Below, piece after piece: positions 52,509 through 61,410 of a DNA stretch of 64,000 bases (within the stretch, counting starts at the first letter, position 1; each line of letters opens with the position of its first letter). The stretch lies in the NCBI RefSeq assembly GCF_036192275.1, contig NZ_CP108088.1, positions 3,163,501 to 3,227,500 on the forward strand, given 5' to 3'. The notes beneath the pieces were generated by a model. That model did not search any database. It was given only the letters and a program-made list of their open reading frames with translations, and was not told where the DNA came from. Position numbers and translations under genes: made by a program. Source of the DNA: Streptomyces sp. NBC_00250 (GTDB taxonomy: Bacteria > Actinomycetota > Actinomycetes > Streptomycetales > Streptomycetaceae).

Positions 52509-53720
52509 TCAGCGGCGTGCGACGCCCTCCGCGCGGGCGGCGGCGGCGACCGCGGCCGCGACGGCCGGGGCGACCCGCTCGTCGAACGGCGACGGGATCA
52601 CGCAGTCGGCGGCGAGCTGGTCGCCGACCACGTCCGCGATGGCGTTGGCCGCGGCGATCTTCATGCCCTCCGTGATCCGGGAGGCCCGGACCTGGAGCGC
52701 GCCGGCGAAGATGCCCGGGAACGCGAGGACGTTGTTGATCTGGTTCGGGTAGTCCGAACGGCCGGTCGCCACGACGGCCGCGTACTTGTGCGCGACGTCG
52801 GGGTGGACCTCGGGGTTGGGGTTGGCCATGGCGAACACGAAGGCGTTCGGAGCCATGGACGCGACGGCCGCCTCGGGGACCGTACCGCCGGAGACGCCGA
52901 TGAAGACGTCGGCGCCGGCGAGGGCGGCCTCCAGGGAGCCGCTGAGGCCCGCCTTGTTGGTGAGGTCGGCGATCTCGCGCTTCACCGGGTTGAGGTCGTC
53001 CCGGTCACGGCTGACGATGCCCTTGCGGTCGGCGACGGCCACGTCACCGAGGCCGGCCTCCAGGAGGAACTTGGCGATGGCCACCCCGGCCGCGCCGGCG
53101 CCGGAGATGACCGCGCGCAGGTCGCCGAGGGTCCGGCCGGTCAGCTTCGCCGCGTTGCGGAGGGCGGCGAGGGTGACGATGGCGGTGCCGTGCTGGTCGT
53201 CGTGGAAGACGGGGATGTCGAGGCGCTCCTGGAGCTTGCGCTCGATCTCGAAGCACCGCGGTGCCGAGATGTCCTCCAGGTTGACGCCGCCGAAGGACGG
53301 GGCCAGCCGGACGACGGTCTCGACGATCTCGTCGGTGTCGGTGGTGGCGAGGGCGATCGGGACCGCGTCCACGCCGCCGAACTGCTTGAAGAGGATGGCC
53401 TTCCCCTCCATGACCGGGAGGGAGGCCTCCGGGCCGATGTCACCGAGGCCGAGCACCGCCGTACCGTCGGTCACGACCGCGACGACCTGCGACTTCCAGG
53501 TGTAGTCGTTGACCAGGTCGGGCTGCTCGGCGATCGCGGTGCACACCTTGGCGACGCCGGGCGTGTACGCGAGGGACAGGTCGTCCTTGTTCCGGACGGG
53601 GACGGTGGCCTGGATGGCCATCTTGCCGCCCCGGTGGAGGGCGAAGACAGGATCGAAGGGCTCCTCCGGAGCTCCTTCCGTACCACTGTCATTGCGAGGA
53701 TTGACGATCTCCGCTGCCAT
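52509..53720 (-). CDS. Malic enzyme (malate oxidoreductase, decarboxylating)
   Basis: A 403-aa enzyme converting malate to pyruvate and CO2. The short bacterial form is recognised by SLAYTPGVAKVCTAI, the metal-binding PVFHDDQHGTAIVTLAAL and the dinucleotide fold SGAGAAGVAIAKFL; FVFAMANPNPEV is also conserved. Cofactor preference cannot be read safely; from gene order it corresponds to the S. coelicolor malic enzyme near sodN, reported as NADP-dependent. The ATG at 53720 is the only good start. A strong terminator follows. Confidence 0.93.
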   Translation of the reverse strand: MAAEIVNPRNDSGTEGAPEEPFDPVFALHRGGKMAIQATVPVRNKDDLSLAYTPGVAKVCTAIAEQPDLVNDYTWKSQVVAVVTDGTAVLGLGDIGPEASLPVMEGKAILFKQFGGVDAVPIALATTDTDEIVETVVRLAPSFGGVNLEDISAPRCFEIERKLQERLDIPVFHDDQHGTAIVTLAALRNAAKLTGRTLGDLRAVISGAGAAGVAIAKFLLEAGLGDVAVADRKGIVSRDRDDLNPVKREIADLTNKAGLSGSLEAALAGADVFIGVSGGTVPEAAVASMAPNAFVFAMANPNPEVHPDVAHKYAAVVATGRSDYPNQINNVLAFPGIFAGALQVRASRITEGMKIAAANAIADVVGDQLAADCVIPSPFDERVAPAVAAAVAAAARAEGVARR

Positions 53721-54258
53721 TGGGTTGACCCCTTAAGTCTGCTTCATTTGAGGGTTGGCCGCTCCTGGTGTGGAGCGGTGGGCGGGTCCCGCGGCCGCCG
53801 TGTCTGGTAGCCGCGCGGGCGCGCCGCACAACGCGCCCTGAGCCCCGGATGAGGGGTGTAAGGATCCTTCTTACCGGACGGACGGCACCGCAGACGAGTC
53901 CATATCCGCTCGGTGATGCGACTCATACCGAGCGCATCCGGACACGGACGGAGGACGACACGTCACCCCATGTCCATATAGGTGCTTCAAGCACCCGATT
54001 GGCGGCCTTCGCGTCGTCCGAATGGCGAGATCTACAGGAAATTCTTCGGCAACGTGGAAGGGATCCAGTAGAAGATCCGGCCCTGATGTACCGGCCTGTT
54101 GGCATTCGGGGGTCACCCGTTATCCGATTTTGACATCCATGGCCGTCGGTTTGAGGCGGTCCGAATGGCAAGATGCCGTAATCACACGAGGTCACGACAC
54201 TCGAAGAGACGTACGTGACCCGCCTGGCAACTCCCTCACACGCCGGAGGAACCCGATC
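53721..54258. other. 538-bp divergent intergenic region
   Basis: It lies between malic enzyme and the amino-acid transporter operon. The right half is clearly less GC-rich than its neighbours. It contains a 16-bp direct repeat (54016 and 54159) and a TTGACA at 54130 without a matching -10 hexamer. Open frames here (for example 53768-54133) have poor codon bias and no ribosome site. It is probably a long regulatory region for the transporter operon. Confidence 0.5.
54016..54174 (+). repeat. Spaced 16-bp direct repeat upstream of transporter operon
   Basis: GTCCGAATGGCGAGAT (54016-54031) and GTCCGAATGGCAAGAT (54159-54174) differ at one base and are 143 bp apart, the second 85 bp before the substrate-binding protein ATG. 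They are candidate regulator-binding sites or remnants of a duplication. Confidence 0.55.
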
Positions 54259-55224
54259 ATGACCGCACGCTCCACGCGCCGCACGACCGCCAAGACCCGC
54301 ACCTCCCGTCTTGCCGCGGTCGCCGCCATCGCGGTCGTCGGCTCCGTGCTGCTGACCGCCTGTGGCGACCAGACCAACAGCGGATCCACGAAGGAGAGCG
54401 GCACCCCGGCCAACAGCGCCCCGCTCTTCTCGAAGCTCCCCGCCGACATCCAGAAGGCCGGCGTCATCAAGGTCGGCACGGACGCCACGTACGCGCCGAT
54501 GGAGTTCAAGGAAGGCAGCAAGGTCGTCGGTGTCGACCCCGACATCGCCGCCGCCCTCTCCAAGCAGCTCGGCGTGGAGTTCCAGTTCGAGAGCGGCACC
54601 TTCGACACGCTGCTCACCGCGCTGCAGTCCGGTCGTACGAACGTCGTGATGTCCTCGATGACCGACACCAAGGCCCGCCAGGAGGGTCTGGACGACAAGG
54701 GTCAGAAGGTCGGCACCGGTGTCGACTTCGTCGACTACTTCACCGCCTCCACCGGCATCCTGGTGAAGAAGGGCAACCCGCAGAACATCAAGTCCCTCGA
54801 CGACCTGTGCGGCAAGAAGCTCGCCGTCCAGCGCGGCACGACGTACGAGCAGGCCGCGAAGGACCAGGCCGAGAAGTGCAAGAAGGACGGCAAGCCGGCC
54901 CTCACCTTCGAGGCCTTCCCGACCGACGCCGAGGCCCAGACCCGCGTCAAGGCGGGCGGCGCCGTCGCCGACCTGAACGACTCGCCGGTCGCCGCGTACA
55001 TCGCGAAGACCGCCGGCGGCGGCAACGACTTCGAGGCCATCGCCAACAAGACGGACGCCGGCCTCTTCGGCATGGCGGTCGACAAGAAGAACACCCAGCT
55101 GCGTGACGCGATCAAGGAAGCCCTGGACGCGGCCATCAAGGACGGCAGCTACAAGGCCGCGCTCGACAAGTGGGCCGCCGGCGACGGCGCGATCCCCGCG
55201 GCCAAGATCAACGGCGGCTCCTGA
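54259..55224 (+). CDS. Amino-acid ABC transporter substrate-binding lipoprotein
   Basis: A 321-aa lipoprotein. The signal peptide ends with the lipobox LLTAC (AIAVVGSVLLTACGD). The periplasmic-binding domain of the polar-amino-acid family 3 type shows IKVGTDATYAPMEFKEG, VGVDPDIAAALSKQLG, LTALQSGRTNVVMSSMT and LCGKKLAVQRGTTYEQ. It captures an amino acid (likely glutamate, aspartate or a basic one) for the permease and ATPase that follow. The ATG at 54259 has GGAGGA upstream. Confidence 0.93.
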   Translation: MTARSTRRTTAKTRTSRLAAVAAIAVVGSVLLTACGDQTNSGSTKESGTPANSAPLFSKLPADIQKAGVIKVGTDATYAPMEFKEGSKVVGVDPDIAAALSKQLGVEFQFESGTFDTLLTALQSGRTNVVMSSMTDTKARQEGLDDKGQKVGTGVDFVDYFTASTGILVKKGNPQNIKSLDDLCGKKLAVQRGTTYEQAAKDQAEKCKKDGKPALTFEAFPTDAEAQTRVKAGGAVADLNDSPVAAYIAKTAGGGNDFEAIANKTDAGLFGMAVDKKNTQLRDAIKEALDAAIKDGSYKAALDKWAAGDGAIPAAKINGGS

Positions 55225-55254
55225 CCTCTCGCGTACCACTGAAGGGCAGTCGCT

Positions 55255-56196
55255 GTGACTGACAAGATCGACAAGGTTCCCACCGGGGCGGCACCCGCCC
55301 CGGGGGACCTCCCCCCGGAGGCCATCAAGGCCATTCCGGTCCGCCACTACGGGCGCTGGGTCGCCGGTGTCCTCGTGGTCGCCCTGCTGGCCCTCCTCGG
55401 CTTCGCCTTCTCCCAGGGCGACGTCCGCTGGTCCACCGTGCCGGAGAAGCTGTTCGACCCCACGATCCTGAGCGGTCTGTGGCACACCATCCTGATCAGC
55501 GTCGCCTCGATGGCCCTGGGCCTGGTGCTCGGTGTGCTGTTCGCCGTGATGCGCCTGTCGAAGAACCCGGTGACCAGTGCGGTCGCCTGGCTCTACATCT
55601 GGATCTTCCGCGGCACCCCGGTCTACGTACAGCTGCTCATCTGGTTCAGCCTCGCCCTGATCTTCCCGGTGTTCAACATCGGGTTCTACAAGGACGAGAT
55701 GACCGACGTCATGACGCCGTTCCTGGCCGCCCTGCTGGGTCTGGGCCTGAACGAGGGCGCCTACATGGCGGAGATCGTCCGGGCCGGCATCCAGTCGGTC
55801 GACGAGGGTCAGACCGAGGCCTCCCACGCCCTGGGCATGAGCCAGGCGAAGACCATGCGGCGCGTGGTGCTCCCGCAGTCGATGCGGGTGATCATCCCGC
55901 CGACCGGCAACGAGTTCATCAACATGCTGAAGACGTCCTCGCTCGTCGTGGCCGTCCAGTACCCGGATCTGCTGCGCGCCGCGCAGGACATCGCCTCGAC
56001 GTCGTTCGCGGTCATGGAGATGTTCTTCGTCGCCTCGATCTGGTACCTGATCCTGACCTCGGTGTTCAGCGTCGGCCAGTTCTACCTGGAGCGGCACTAC
56101 GCGAAGGGTTCGCTGCGCACCCTGCCGCCCACGCCCTGGCAGAAGATCAAGACGAACCTCGCCCGGTTCACGACCCGTGAGGCGGTGACCCGATGA
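55255..56196 (+). CDS. Amino-acid ABC transporter permease
   Basis: A 313-aa inner-membrane subunit of the HisM/GlnP type. After a short cytoplasmic N-terminus and a first helix ([17 protein letters not shown]) come the core spans and the EAA loop with [20 protein letters not shown], which docks on the ATPase. [16 protein letters not shown] is characteristic. One fused permease gene serves the system, so it probably homodimerises. The GTG start at 55255 follows GAAGGG, and the stop overlaps the ATPase gene by ATGA. Confidence 0.93.
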   Translation: MTDKIDKVPTGAAPAPGDLPPEAIKAIPVRHYGRWVAGVLVVALLALLGFAFSQGDVRWSTVPEKLFDPTILSGLWHTILISVASMALGLVLGVLFAVMRLSKNPVTSAVAWLYIWIFRGTPVYVQLLIWFSLALIFPVFNIGFYKDEMTDVMTPFLAALLGLGLNEGAYMAEIVRAGIQSVDEGQTEASHALGMSQAKTMRRVVLPQSMRVIIPPTGNEFINMLKTSSLVVAVQYPDLLRAAQDIASTSFAVMEMFFVASIWYLILTSVFSVGQFYLERHYAKGSLRTLPPTPWQKIKTNLARFTTREAVTR

Positions 56197-56954
56197 CCCT
56201 CATGGTGAAGGCCGAGGGCGTCCACAAGTCCTACGGCCCCGCGCACATCCTCAAGGGCATCGACCTCGAGGTGAAGAACGGCGAGGTGTTCTGCCTGATC
56301 GGCCCGTCCGGCTCCGGCAAGTCGACCTTCCTGCGGTGCATCAACCACCTGGAGAAGATCAACTCCGGCCGGCTGTACGTCGACGGCGATCTGGTCGGCT
56401 ACCGCCAGAAGGGCGACAAGCTCTACGAGCTGAAGGACAGCGAGGTCGCGGCCCAGCGCCGCGACATCGGCATGGTCTTCCAGCGCTTCAACCTGTTCCC
56501 GCACATGACGGCCCTGGCCAATGTCATGGAGGCGCCGATCCAGGTGAAGGGCGAGTCGAAGGCGGTGGCACGCGAGCGTGCCGAGCGGCTGCTCGACCGG
56601 GTCGGCCTGGCCGACAAGGCCGGGAACTACCCCTCGCAGCTCTCCGGTGGTCAGCAGCAGCGCGTCGCCATCGCCCGCGCGCTGGCGATGGAGCCGAAGC
56701 TGATGCTCTTCGACGAGCCGACCTCGGCGCTCGACCCGGAGCTGGTCGGCGACGTCCTCGACGTCATGCGGGACCTCGCCGAGTCGGGCATGACGATGGT
56801 CGTCGTCACGCACGAGATGGGCTTCGCCCGTGAGGTCGGCGACTCGCTGGTCTTCATGGACGGCGGCGTGGTGGTCGAGTCGGGCAACCCGCGGGACGTC
56901 CTGGGCAACCCGCAGCACGACCGGACGAAGGCGTTCCTGTCGAAGGTGCTGTAA
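56193..56954 (+). CDS. Amino-acid ABC transporter ATP-binding protein
   Basis: A 253-aa GlnQ-type ATPase: Walker [17 protein letters not shown]-loop [14 protein letters not shown], signature [15 protein letters not shown], Walker [17 protein letters not shown] and H-loop [10 protein letters not shown]. It completes the importer with the two genes upstream, its ATG overlapping the permease stop. A bidirectional terminator follows. Confidence 0.95.
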   Translation: MTLMVKAEGVHKSYGPAHILKGIDLEVKNGEVFCLIGPSGSGKSTFLRCINHLEKINSGRLYVDGDLVGYRQKGDKLYELKDSEVAAQRRDIGMVFQRFNLFPHMTALANVMEAPIQVKGESKAVARERAERLLDRVGLADKAGNYPSQLSGGQQQRVAIARALAMEPKLMLFDEPTSALDPELVGDVLDVMRDLAESGMTMVVVTHEMGFAREVGDSLVFMDGGVVVESGNPRDVLGNPQHDRTKAFLSKVL

Positions 56955-56971
56955 CAGGCCTCGCGACGACG

Positions 56972-57009
56972 GAAGGGGCGGTACGGGTCTCCCGTACCGC
57001 CCCTTTCCG
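56972..57009. terminator. Bidirectional terminator
   Basis: GGAAGGGGCGGTACGGG pairs with CCCGTACCGCCCCTTTCC (one extra T bulge) across a 3-base loop. It sits between the convergent ABC ATPase and methyltransferase genes, 18 bases from one stop and 9 from the other. Confidence 0.88.
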
Positions 57010-57017
57010 CGCACCGG

Positions 57018-57767
57018 CTACTTCACGGCGAGGATCAGGCTGTCGGAGGGCGAGGCCCAGACCGCCCTGGCCTCGCCGAATCCGGCGGCCAGGAGGGTGT
57101 CGGTGTGCCAGCGCGGGGAGGGCGTGTCGCCGTCGGCGTGCTCGCCGTAGATCTCGAAGCGGCGGGCGGTGGGCTCGGCGAGGACGGGGTCCTTGGCGGC
57201 GACGGCCCACCACTCGGCCCAGTCCAGGGCACCACCGGTCTTGGCGCGGTCCATCACGGCGTGGCGCTGGGCGCGCTCGGCGGCGTTGATGCGGGGGGTG
57301 GTCCGGTCGATCATGTGGTCGGCGTTCATGAAGACACCGTCGTCGCGGACGAGACCCGCCAGCTGCCCGTAGAGGGCCGTCAGCGGCTCGCTGTGGAGCC
57401 AGTGGAGCGCGGTGGCGGTGAGGACGGCGTCGTACGAGTCGTGGGGCAGCCGGGCCGCCCACGCGGGGTCCTTGAGGTCGGCGGTCACGAAGGAGACGCG
57501 CTCGTCGCCGGCGAAGTACCCCTCGGCGATGGCGAGGAGGGCCGGGTCGAGGTCGACACCGGTACTGGTCGCCTCCGGGAACCTCTTGAGGAGCCGATCC
57601 GTGATACTTCCCGTACCGCACGCGAGGTCGAGGACGCGGGGCTTCGGTCCCACCAAGGCCTCGACCATGTCGAGCATCACCCGGAAGCGCTCCTCACGGT
57701 CCGGCATGTACCACTCCTGCTGACGGTCCCAGCTCTGCTGCCAGGCCGCCCAGTCGGTTCCGGTCAT
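57018..57767 (-). CDS. SAM-dependent class I methyltransferase
   Basis: A 249-aa protein. Motif I is VLDLACGTGSITDRL (about residue 45), the acidic strand 2 end TGVDLDPALLAIAEG and motif IV YDAVLTATALHWL. The trans-aconitate/UbiE-like pattern LHWLHSEP is present. The acceptor is unknown. The ATG at 57767 follows GGAGGAACGGCG. It is divergent from a CGNR regulator across a 22-bp palindrome, so it is a plausible target of it. Confidence 0.88.
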   Translation of the reverse strand: MTGTDWAAWQQSWDRQQEWYMPDREERFRVMLDMVEALVGPKPRVLDLACGTGSITDRLLKRFPEATSTGVDLDPALLAIAEGYFAGDERVSFVTADLKDPAWAARLPHDSYDAVLTATALHWLHSEPLTALYGQLAGLVRDDGVFMNADHMIDRTTPRINAAERAQRHAVMDRAKTGGALDWAEWWAVAAKDPVLAEPTARRFEIYGEHADGDTPSPRWHTDTLLAAGFGEARAVWASPSDSLILAVK

Positions 57768-57800
57768 CGCCGTTCCTCCCCCTCTTCGTAATACCCTCAT

Positions 57801-57822
57801 AGGGGAAACAGCCGTTACCCCT
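57801..57822. promoter_or_regulatory. 22-bp imperfect palindrome between methyltransferase and CGNR genes
   Basis: The sequence starting AGGGGAAACAG and ending CGTTACCCCT is symmetric at 18 of 22 positions. It lies 34 bp upstream of the methyltransferase start and 40 bp upstream of the CGNR start, the expected place for a shared operator. Confidence 0.6.
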
Positions 57823-57861
57823 TCCGACCGAGACACTAGCCCGCCGGAGTAAGGACTACAA

Positions 57862-58491
57862 GTGGAACTGGCCTATTACTCGGATTACGCCGTGCGTCTG
57901 GTCAACACCGAGGAGCCGGCCCGCAACAAGGACGCCCTCACCTCCGTCGAGGTCATCCGCGAGCTGTTCGGTCCCGCCACCCAGATGGCCCGTCGGGCCA
58001 CCGACTCCGACGTGACCCGGTTCCGCGCGGTACGGGCCCGGCTGCGGGCGGTCTTCACCGCGGCCGACGAGGGCGACCACACGGGCGCCGTGGACCTGCT
58101 GAACTCACTCCTGCTGGAATTCCCCGTCAGCCCGCAGATCTCGGGCCACGACATCCTCGACGAGGACGGCCGGCCGCGGTGGCACATGCATCTCGCCGAC
58201 CACCCCTCGAACGCGACCGCGGGATACGCGGCCATCGCGGCGATGGGCCTCGCCTTCCACCTCACCGAGTTCGGCGCGGACCGCCTCGGCCTCTGCCAGG
58301 CACCCCCCTGCCGCAACGCCTACCTCGACACCTCCACCAACCGCTCCCGCCGCTACTGCTCGGACCGCTGCGCCACCCGCGCCAACGTGGCCGCCTACCG
58401 GGCCCGCAAGCGCCTGGAGGCCGACCGGCCGGACGACACGGGCCTCAGCGCCGAGAACAGCCAGGAGAGCGTCACCCCGAGCGACCGCTGA
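57862..58491 (+). CDS. CGNR zinc-finger (ABATE-domain) putative regulator
   Basis: A 209-aa protein. The N-terminal ABATE-like stress domain (YYSDYAVRLVNTEEP, RARLRAVFTAADEGDH) is followed by a C-terminal treble-clef zinc finger with LCQAPPCRNAYLDTS, RRYCSDRCATRANVAAYR; its Cys set replaces the usual CGNR start with CQAPPC, as in this subfamily. The GTG at 57862 has AAGGA 8 bases upstream. It probably binds the palindrome just upstream. Its last 97 bp overlap the convergent sodX gene. Confidence 0.85.
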   Translation: MELAYYSDYAVRLVNTEEPARNKDALTSVEVIRELFGPATQMARRATDSDVTRFRAVRARLRAVFTAADEGDHTGAVDLLNSLLLEFPVSPQISGHDILDEDGRPRWHMHLADHPSNATAGYAAIAAMGLAFHLTEFGADRLGLCQAPPCRNAYLDTSTNRSRRYCSDRCATRANVAAYRARKRLEADRPDDTGLSAENSQESVTPSDR

Positions 58492-58829
58492 CGCCCCGGC
58501 GTCAGCGGCCGGTAGCGCGCCCGCACCCGCCCGAGAACCAGCTCGGGCGGTACGGCCCCGAAGACCCGGCTGTCGCCCTCGGCGTCCGGGTTGTCGCCCA
58601 GCACCCACCAGCCGCCGTCACGTCGCTCGATCAGCCGCTTCACGATGAGCAGATCCTGCTGGAGCGGATGCCGCACCACGGCCACGCACCCCGGCCGCAA
58701 ACGCCCGCCGTAGTGCACGAGCAGCTGATCTCCGTGCAGCAGCGTGGGCACCATGGACACCCCTGTCACCTCGGCGATCCCGAACGGAGGCCCTGCCTCC
58801 GCCACCCGCTCCCGCCCCGTCTCCCTCAT
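58395..58829 (-). CDS. sodX: Nickel superoxide dismutase maturation peptidase SodX
   Basis: A 144-aa S26-type signal-peptidase-like protease that removes the SodN propeptide. Catalytic Ser is in VTGVSMVPTLLHGDQLLVHY and Lys in LLIVKRLIER; the family motif GGWWVLGDNPDAEGDSRVFG follows. No membrane helix is evident, unlike LepB. The ATG at 58829 is chosen because GGGAGG lies 5 bases upstream; the frame opens at 58880. It is divergent from sodN, as in other streptomycetes, and its 3' end overlaps the CGNR gene by 97 bp. Confidence 0.93.
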   Translation of the reverse strand: MRETGRERVAEAGPPFGIAEVTGVSMVPTLLHGDQLLVHYGGRLRPGCVAVVRHPLQQDLLIVKRLIERRDGGWWVLGDNPDAEGDSRVFGAVPPELVLGRVRARYRPLTPGRQRSLGVTLSWLFSALRPVSSGRSASRRLRAR

Positions 58830-59011
58830 CGGCACCTCCCGGTTCCGCCCGCGCGTCGGCTCGCGCGTCCACTCGTCCACTCGTCCACTCGTACACGAGT
58901 CCCATGGTGACCCTGGACTTTTGACCTAAGCCCCAGGGGGCGCCCGCGAAAACGCCCTTCTCACCGAGTAATGTCCCACCTGAGAAGACGATCACGAGGA
59001 AGGACGGCTCA

Positions 59012-59407
59012 ATGCTCTCCCGCCTGTTTGCCCCCAAGGTGAAGGTCAGCGCCCACTGCGACCTCCCGTGCGGCGTGTACGACCCGGCCCAGGCCCGCAT
59101 CGAGGCCGAGTCGGTCAAGGCTGTCCAGGAGAAGTACCAGGCGAACGAGGACGCGCACTTCCGCGCCCGCGCCACGGTCATCAAGGAGCAGCGCGCGGAG
59201 CTCGCCAAGCACCACGTCTCGGTGCTCTGGAGCGACTACTTCAAGGCCCCGCACTTCGAGAAGTACCCCGAGCTCAACCAGCTGGTCAACGACACCCTGA
59301 AGGCCCTCTCGGCCGCCAAGGCGTCGACGGACCCGAAGACGGGCGAGAAGGCGCTGGAGCTCATCGCCGAGATCGACCGCATTTTCTGGGAGACGAAGAA
59401 GGCCTGA
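59012..59407 (+). CDS. sodN: Nickel-containing superoxide dismutase
   Basis: A 131-aa precursor of cytoplasmic Ni-SOD, which disproportionates superoxide. A 14-residue propeptide (MLSRLFAPKVKVSA) precedes the nickel hook HCDLPCGVYDPAQ: mature His1, Cys2 and Cys6 ligate nickel after SodX cleavage. The remaining 117 residues form the four-helix bundle (hexamer). The ATG at 59012 has GAGGAAGGA upstream. In S. coelicolor, sodN expression is nickel-dependent through Nur and a small RNA (s-SodF) pairing near its 5' end; I cannot verify that pairing here. A strong terminator follows. Confidence 0.97.
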   Translation: MLSRLFAPKVKVSAHCDLPCGVYDPAQARIEAESVKAVQEKYQANEDAHFRARATVIKEQRAELAKHHVSVLWSDYFKAPHFEKYPELNQLVNDTLKALSAAKASTDPKTGEKALELIAEIDRIFWETKKA

Positions 59408-59421
59408 CCTTCTCGAACCCC

Positions 59422-59484
59422 GACCGCACCCGGCCCGCAGGCCGCCTCTCCAGGCGTCCACAGCGGACCGGGTGCGGTCTTTTT
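59422..59484 (+). terminator. Terminator after sodN
   Basis: GACCGCACCCGG at 59422 pairs with CCGGGTGCGGTC at 59468, followed by TTTTT. The enclosed sequence contains a smaller GCCTCTCCAGGC stem. It is a classical intrinsic terminator shape, and it also faces the convergent hydrolase gene. Confidence 0.85.
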
Positions 59485-59498
59485 GCTGGGTGCGGGTG

Positions 59499-61190
59499 TT
59501 ACGACAGGGGGTGGAGCGGGATGTCGACGTACGACGGGGCGTCCTGCGGCGAGCTGAGCTCGATCGCGGACGGGGCGCGGTTGGCGTCCGCGTAGAACGG
59601 GTCGTGGGTGTCGATGATCAGCTGGAGCCGGCGGCCCTTGTTCAGGACGTAGTGGGCCGGCTGGAGGTGGACGGTCACCGTGGTGGCCCGGCCCGGCTGC
59701 TCGTTGCTGACGGTGACGGGGGCGTTGGTGATGATCGCGGCCCTGCCGGTGGCCGGGTCGCAGTCCATCAGGTACGCCACGATCGTGGCGTCCAGGGCCT
59801 GCGGCGTCACGGTCACCCGCAGCTCCAGCTCGCCCTGGACCCGCATGGGCCGCTCCAGCGGCTCCGTGGTCCAGATCGCGGCGAGACCGCGGTCGACCTC
59901 GGCGGTCCTGTAGACGTGCGGGAGGCCCATGCGCTCCGCCAGCCCGGTCTCGATGAGCTTCGGGGCGACGACGACCTCGGTGTTCTGGACGGAGACCTTG
60001 ACGGGGCGGGTCCAGCCCGACTGCGGCGCTCCCTCGGTCAGCCGCCCGTCGCGCTCACCGGCTGCCGCGTGGGCGAGGTGGAACCGCCTCCGGGGCAGGG
60101 CGTAGCTCTCCCAGTCGTCGTGGTGAAGGTCGGACAGCAGGTTGTGCATGTACTCCGAGCGGACCCCGTACGAGGGCGTGGCCCCGTCGCCGGCCGTGCC
60201 GCCGAGGTGGTGGTCCATCCACCGGTAGGCCATCTCGGTCGGCTTGGAGACGAGGCCGGCCAGGCCGGGCAGCTCGCCGTTGCCGTGGTCGCCGATCTGG
60301 ACGAGCAGCGACTTGGGCCCGGTGAGGCGGTTGAACATGTCGACGACGGCCGGCACCGAGAAGATCGTCTCGTGCCAGGCGGTGGTCATCAGGATCGGGA
60401 CCTGGTGGTCGTTGTACGCCTGGAGGCGGTTCTTCGGCGACCTGGCCTCGGCGAACGCCCTGACCACGTCGTCGATGTCGTTGCCGCGGATCTTCTGGAT
60501 GACGTCCCGGAACTCCTCCGAGCACCGGTCCTCCTTGAACAGCTTCACGAGCGCCTCGAAGGCCGCCAGGTGCCGGGTGCCGTTCTCGTACAGCGAGGCG
60601 AACAGGTCGGCCCAGGCGCTGGTGCCGGCCACGGCCTTGATCCGCGGGTCGTTCCCGGCGAGCAGCAGGCTCGTACCGGCGCCGTAGGAGGCGCCGAAGC
60701 AGCCGATCCGTGCCGGGTCGACGGCGTCGAGCTCGGACAGCGTGGTGACGATCTCCATGGCGTCTTCCACGTCCTGGGGTCCGGCGACGTGGATCTCGCC
60801 CCCGGACTTGGCCAGGCCGCGCTGGCTGTAGGTCAGCACGACGTAGCCGCCGCGCGCCCAGCGCGGGAGCATGGCCAGGTAGGACAGGCGGCCGAGCGGG
60901 GACAGCGGGGCGGGCATGAGGATCGCCGGACACGTCCCGGCCGGGGCGTCACGCGGGACGCTCAGCGACGCGTCGATCAGCGTCCCGTCCGCCATGGCGA
61001 TCGAGAGCTCCCGGTACCCGGCGATCTCCGCGTACGACTCGTAGGTATCGGCAAGGCCCCACTGGTCGAGCCGGCCGATGCGGCGCGGCGACGGGTCGAG
61101 TAACGCCTGCTCGATCGCTTCCAGCTTGGCGCTCTCGTCGGCGCTGATCGCGAACGGGTTCGTCGAGGCGCTGTCGTCGTCAACGGGCAT
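59499..61190 (-). CDS. CocE/NonD-type alpha/beta hydrolase (X-Pro dipeptidyl-peptidase-like)
   Basis: A 563-aa hydrolase. The nucleophile elbow is GCFGASYGAGTS, acid region QVPILMTTAWHE and His in QIGDHGNGE. The C-terminal 200 residues form the jelly-roll PepX_C domain (ELELRVTVTPQALDATIVAY, RRLQLIIDTHDPFYADAN). The family covers X-prolyl dipeptidases, cocaine esterase and acylases; the substrate is open. No signal peptide is seen. The ATG at 61190 (MPVDDDSAST) fits; the open frame extends 33 codons further. It is convergent with sodN, 14 bp after its terminator. Confidence 0.85.
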   Translation of the reverse strand: MPVDDDSASTNPFAISADESAKLEAIEQALLDPSPRRIGRLDQWGLADTYESYAEIAGYRELSIAMADGTLIDASLSVPRDAPAGTCPAILMPAPLSPLGRLSYLAMLPRWARGGYVVLTYSQRGLAKSGGEIHVAGPQDVEDAMEIVTTLSELDAVDPARIGCFGASYGAGTSLLLAGNDPRIKAVAGTSAWADLFASLYENGTRHLAAFEALVKLFKEDRCSEEFRDVIQKIRGNDIDDVVRAFAEARSPKNRLQAYNDHQVPILMTTAWHETIFSVPAVVDMFNRLTGPKSLLVQIGDHGNGELPGLAGLVSKPTEMAYRWMDHHLGGTAGDGATPSYGVRSEYMHNLLSDLHHDDWESYALPRRRFHLAHAAAGERDGRLTEGAPQSGWTRPVKVSVQNTEVVVAPKLIETGLAERMGLPHVYRTAEVDRGLAAIWTTEPLERPMRVQGELELRVTVTPQALDATIVAYLMDCDPATGRAAIITNAPVTVSNEQPGRATTVTVHLQPAHYVLNKGRRLQLIIDTHDPFYADANRAPSAIELSSPQDAPSYVDIPLHPLS

Positions 61191-61219
61191 GGCTGTGCCG
61201 CCTTCCGTGGCAGGGGTGT

Positions 61220-61236
61220 GGTGTCGAAATGACACC
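61220..61236. promoter_or_regulatory. 17-bp palindrome upstream of the hydrolase gene
   Basis: GGTGTC-GAAAT-GACACC has perfect 6-bp arms and lies 30 bp upstream of the hydrolase ATG. It fits a repressor operator, or a hairpin in the 5' leader. No regulator gene is adjacent. Confidence 0.5.
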
Positions 61237-61410
61237 GTCATGATCTCCACACGGTGATCGCCTCGGCCGGGGTAACCGACCTCGACCACCCGTCAGAGTG
61301 ACTGTGACGGTTCAAACCCAAAAGGCCGGTCAGCCACCTACGGCTACCATCGCCGCAGGTCACCAACTGGCCTGTTTTCAGAAGAGATATCGACTGAAGG
61401 GTGATGCCCC

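Noticed and set aside
53768..54133. 121-codon frame in the malic enzyme-transporter gap
   Set aside because: Weak codon bias, no ribosome site, Arg-rich protein without similarity that I recognise.
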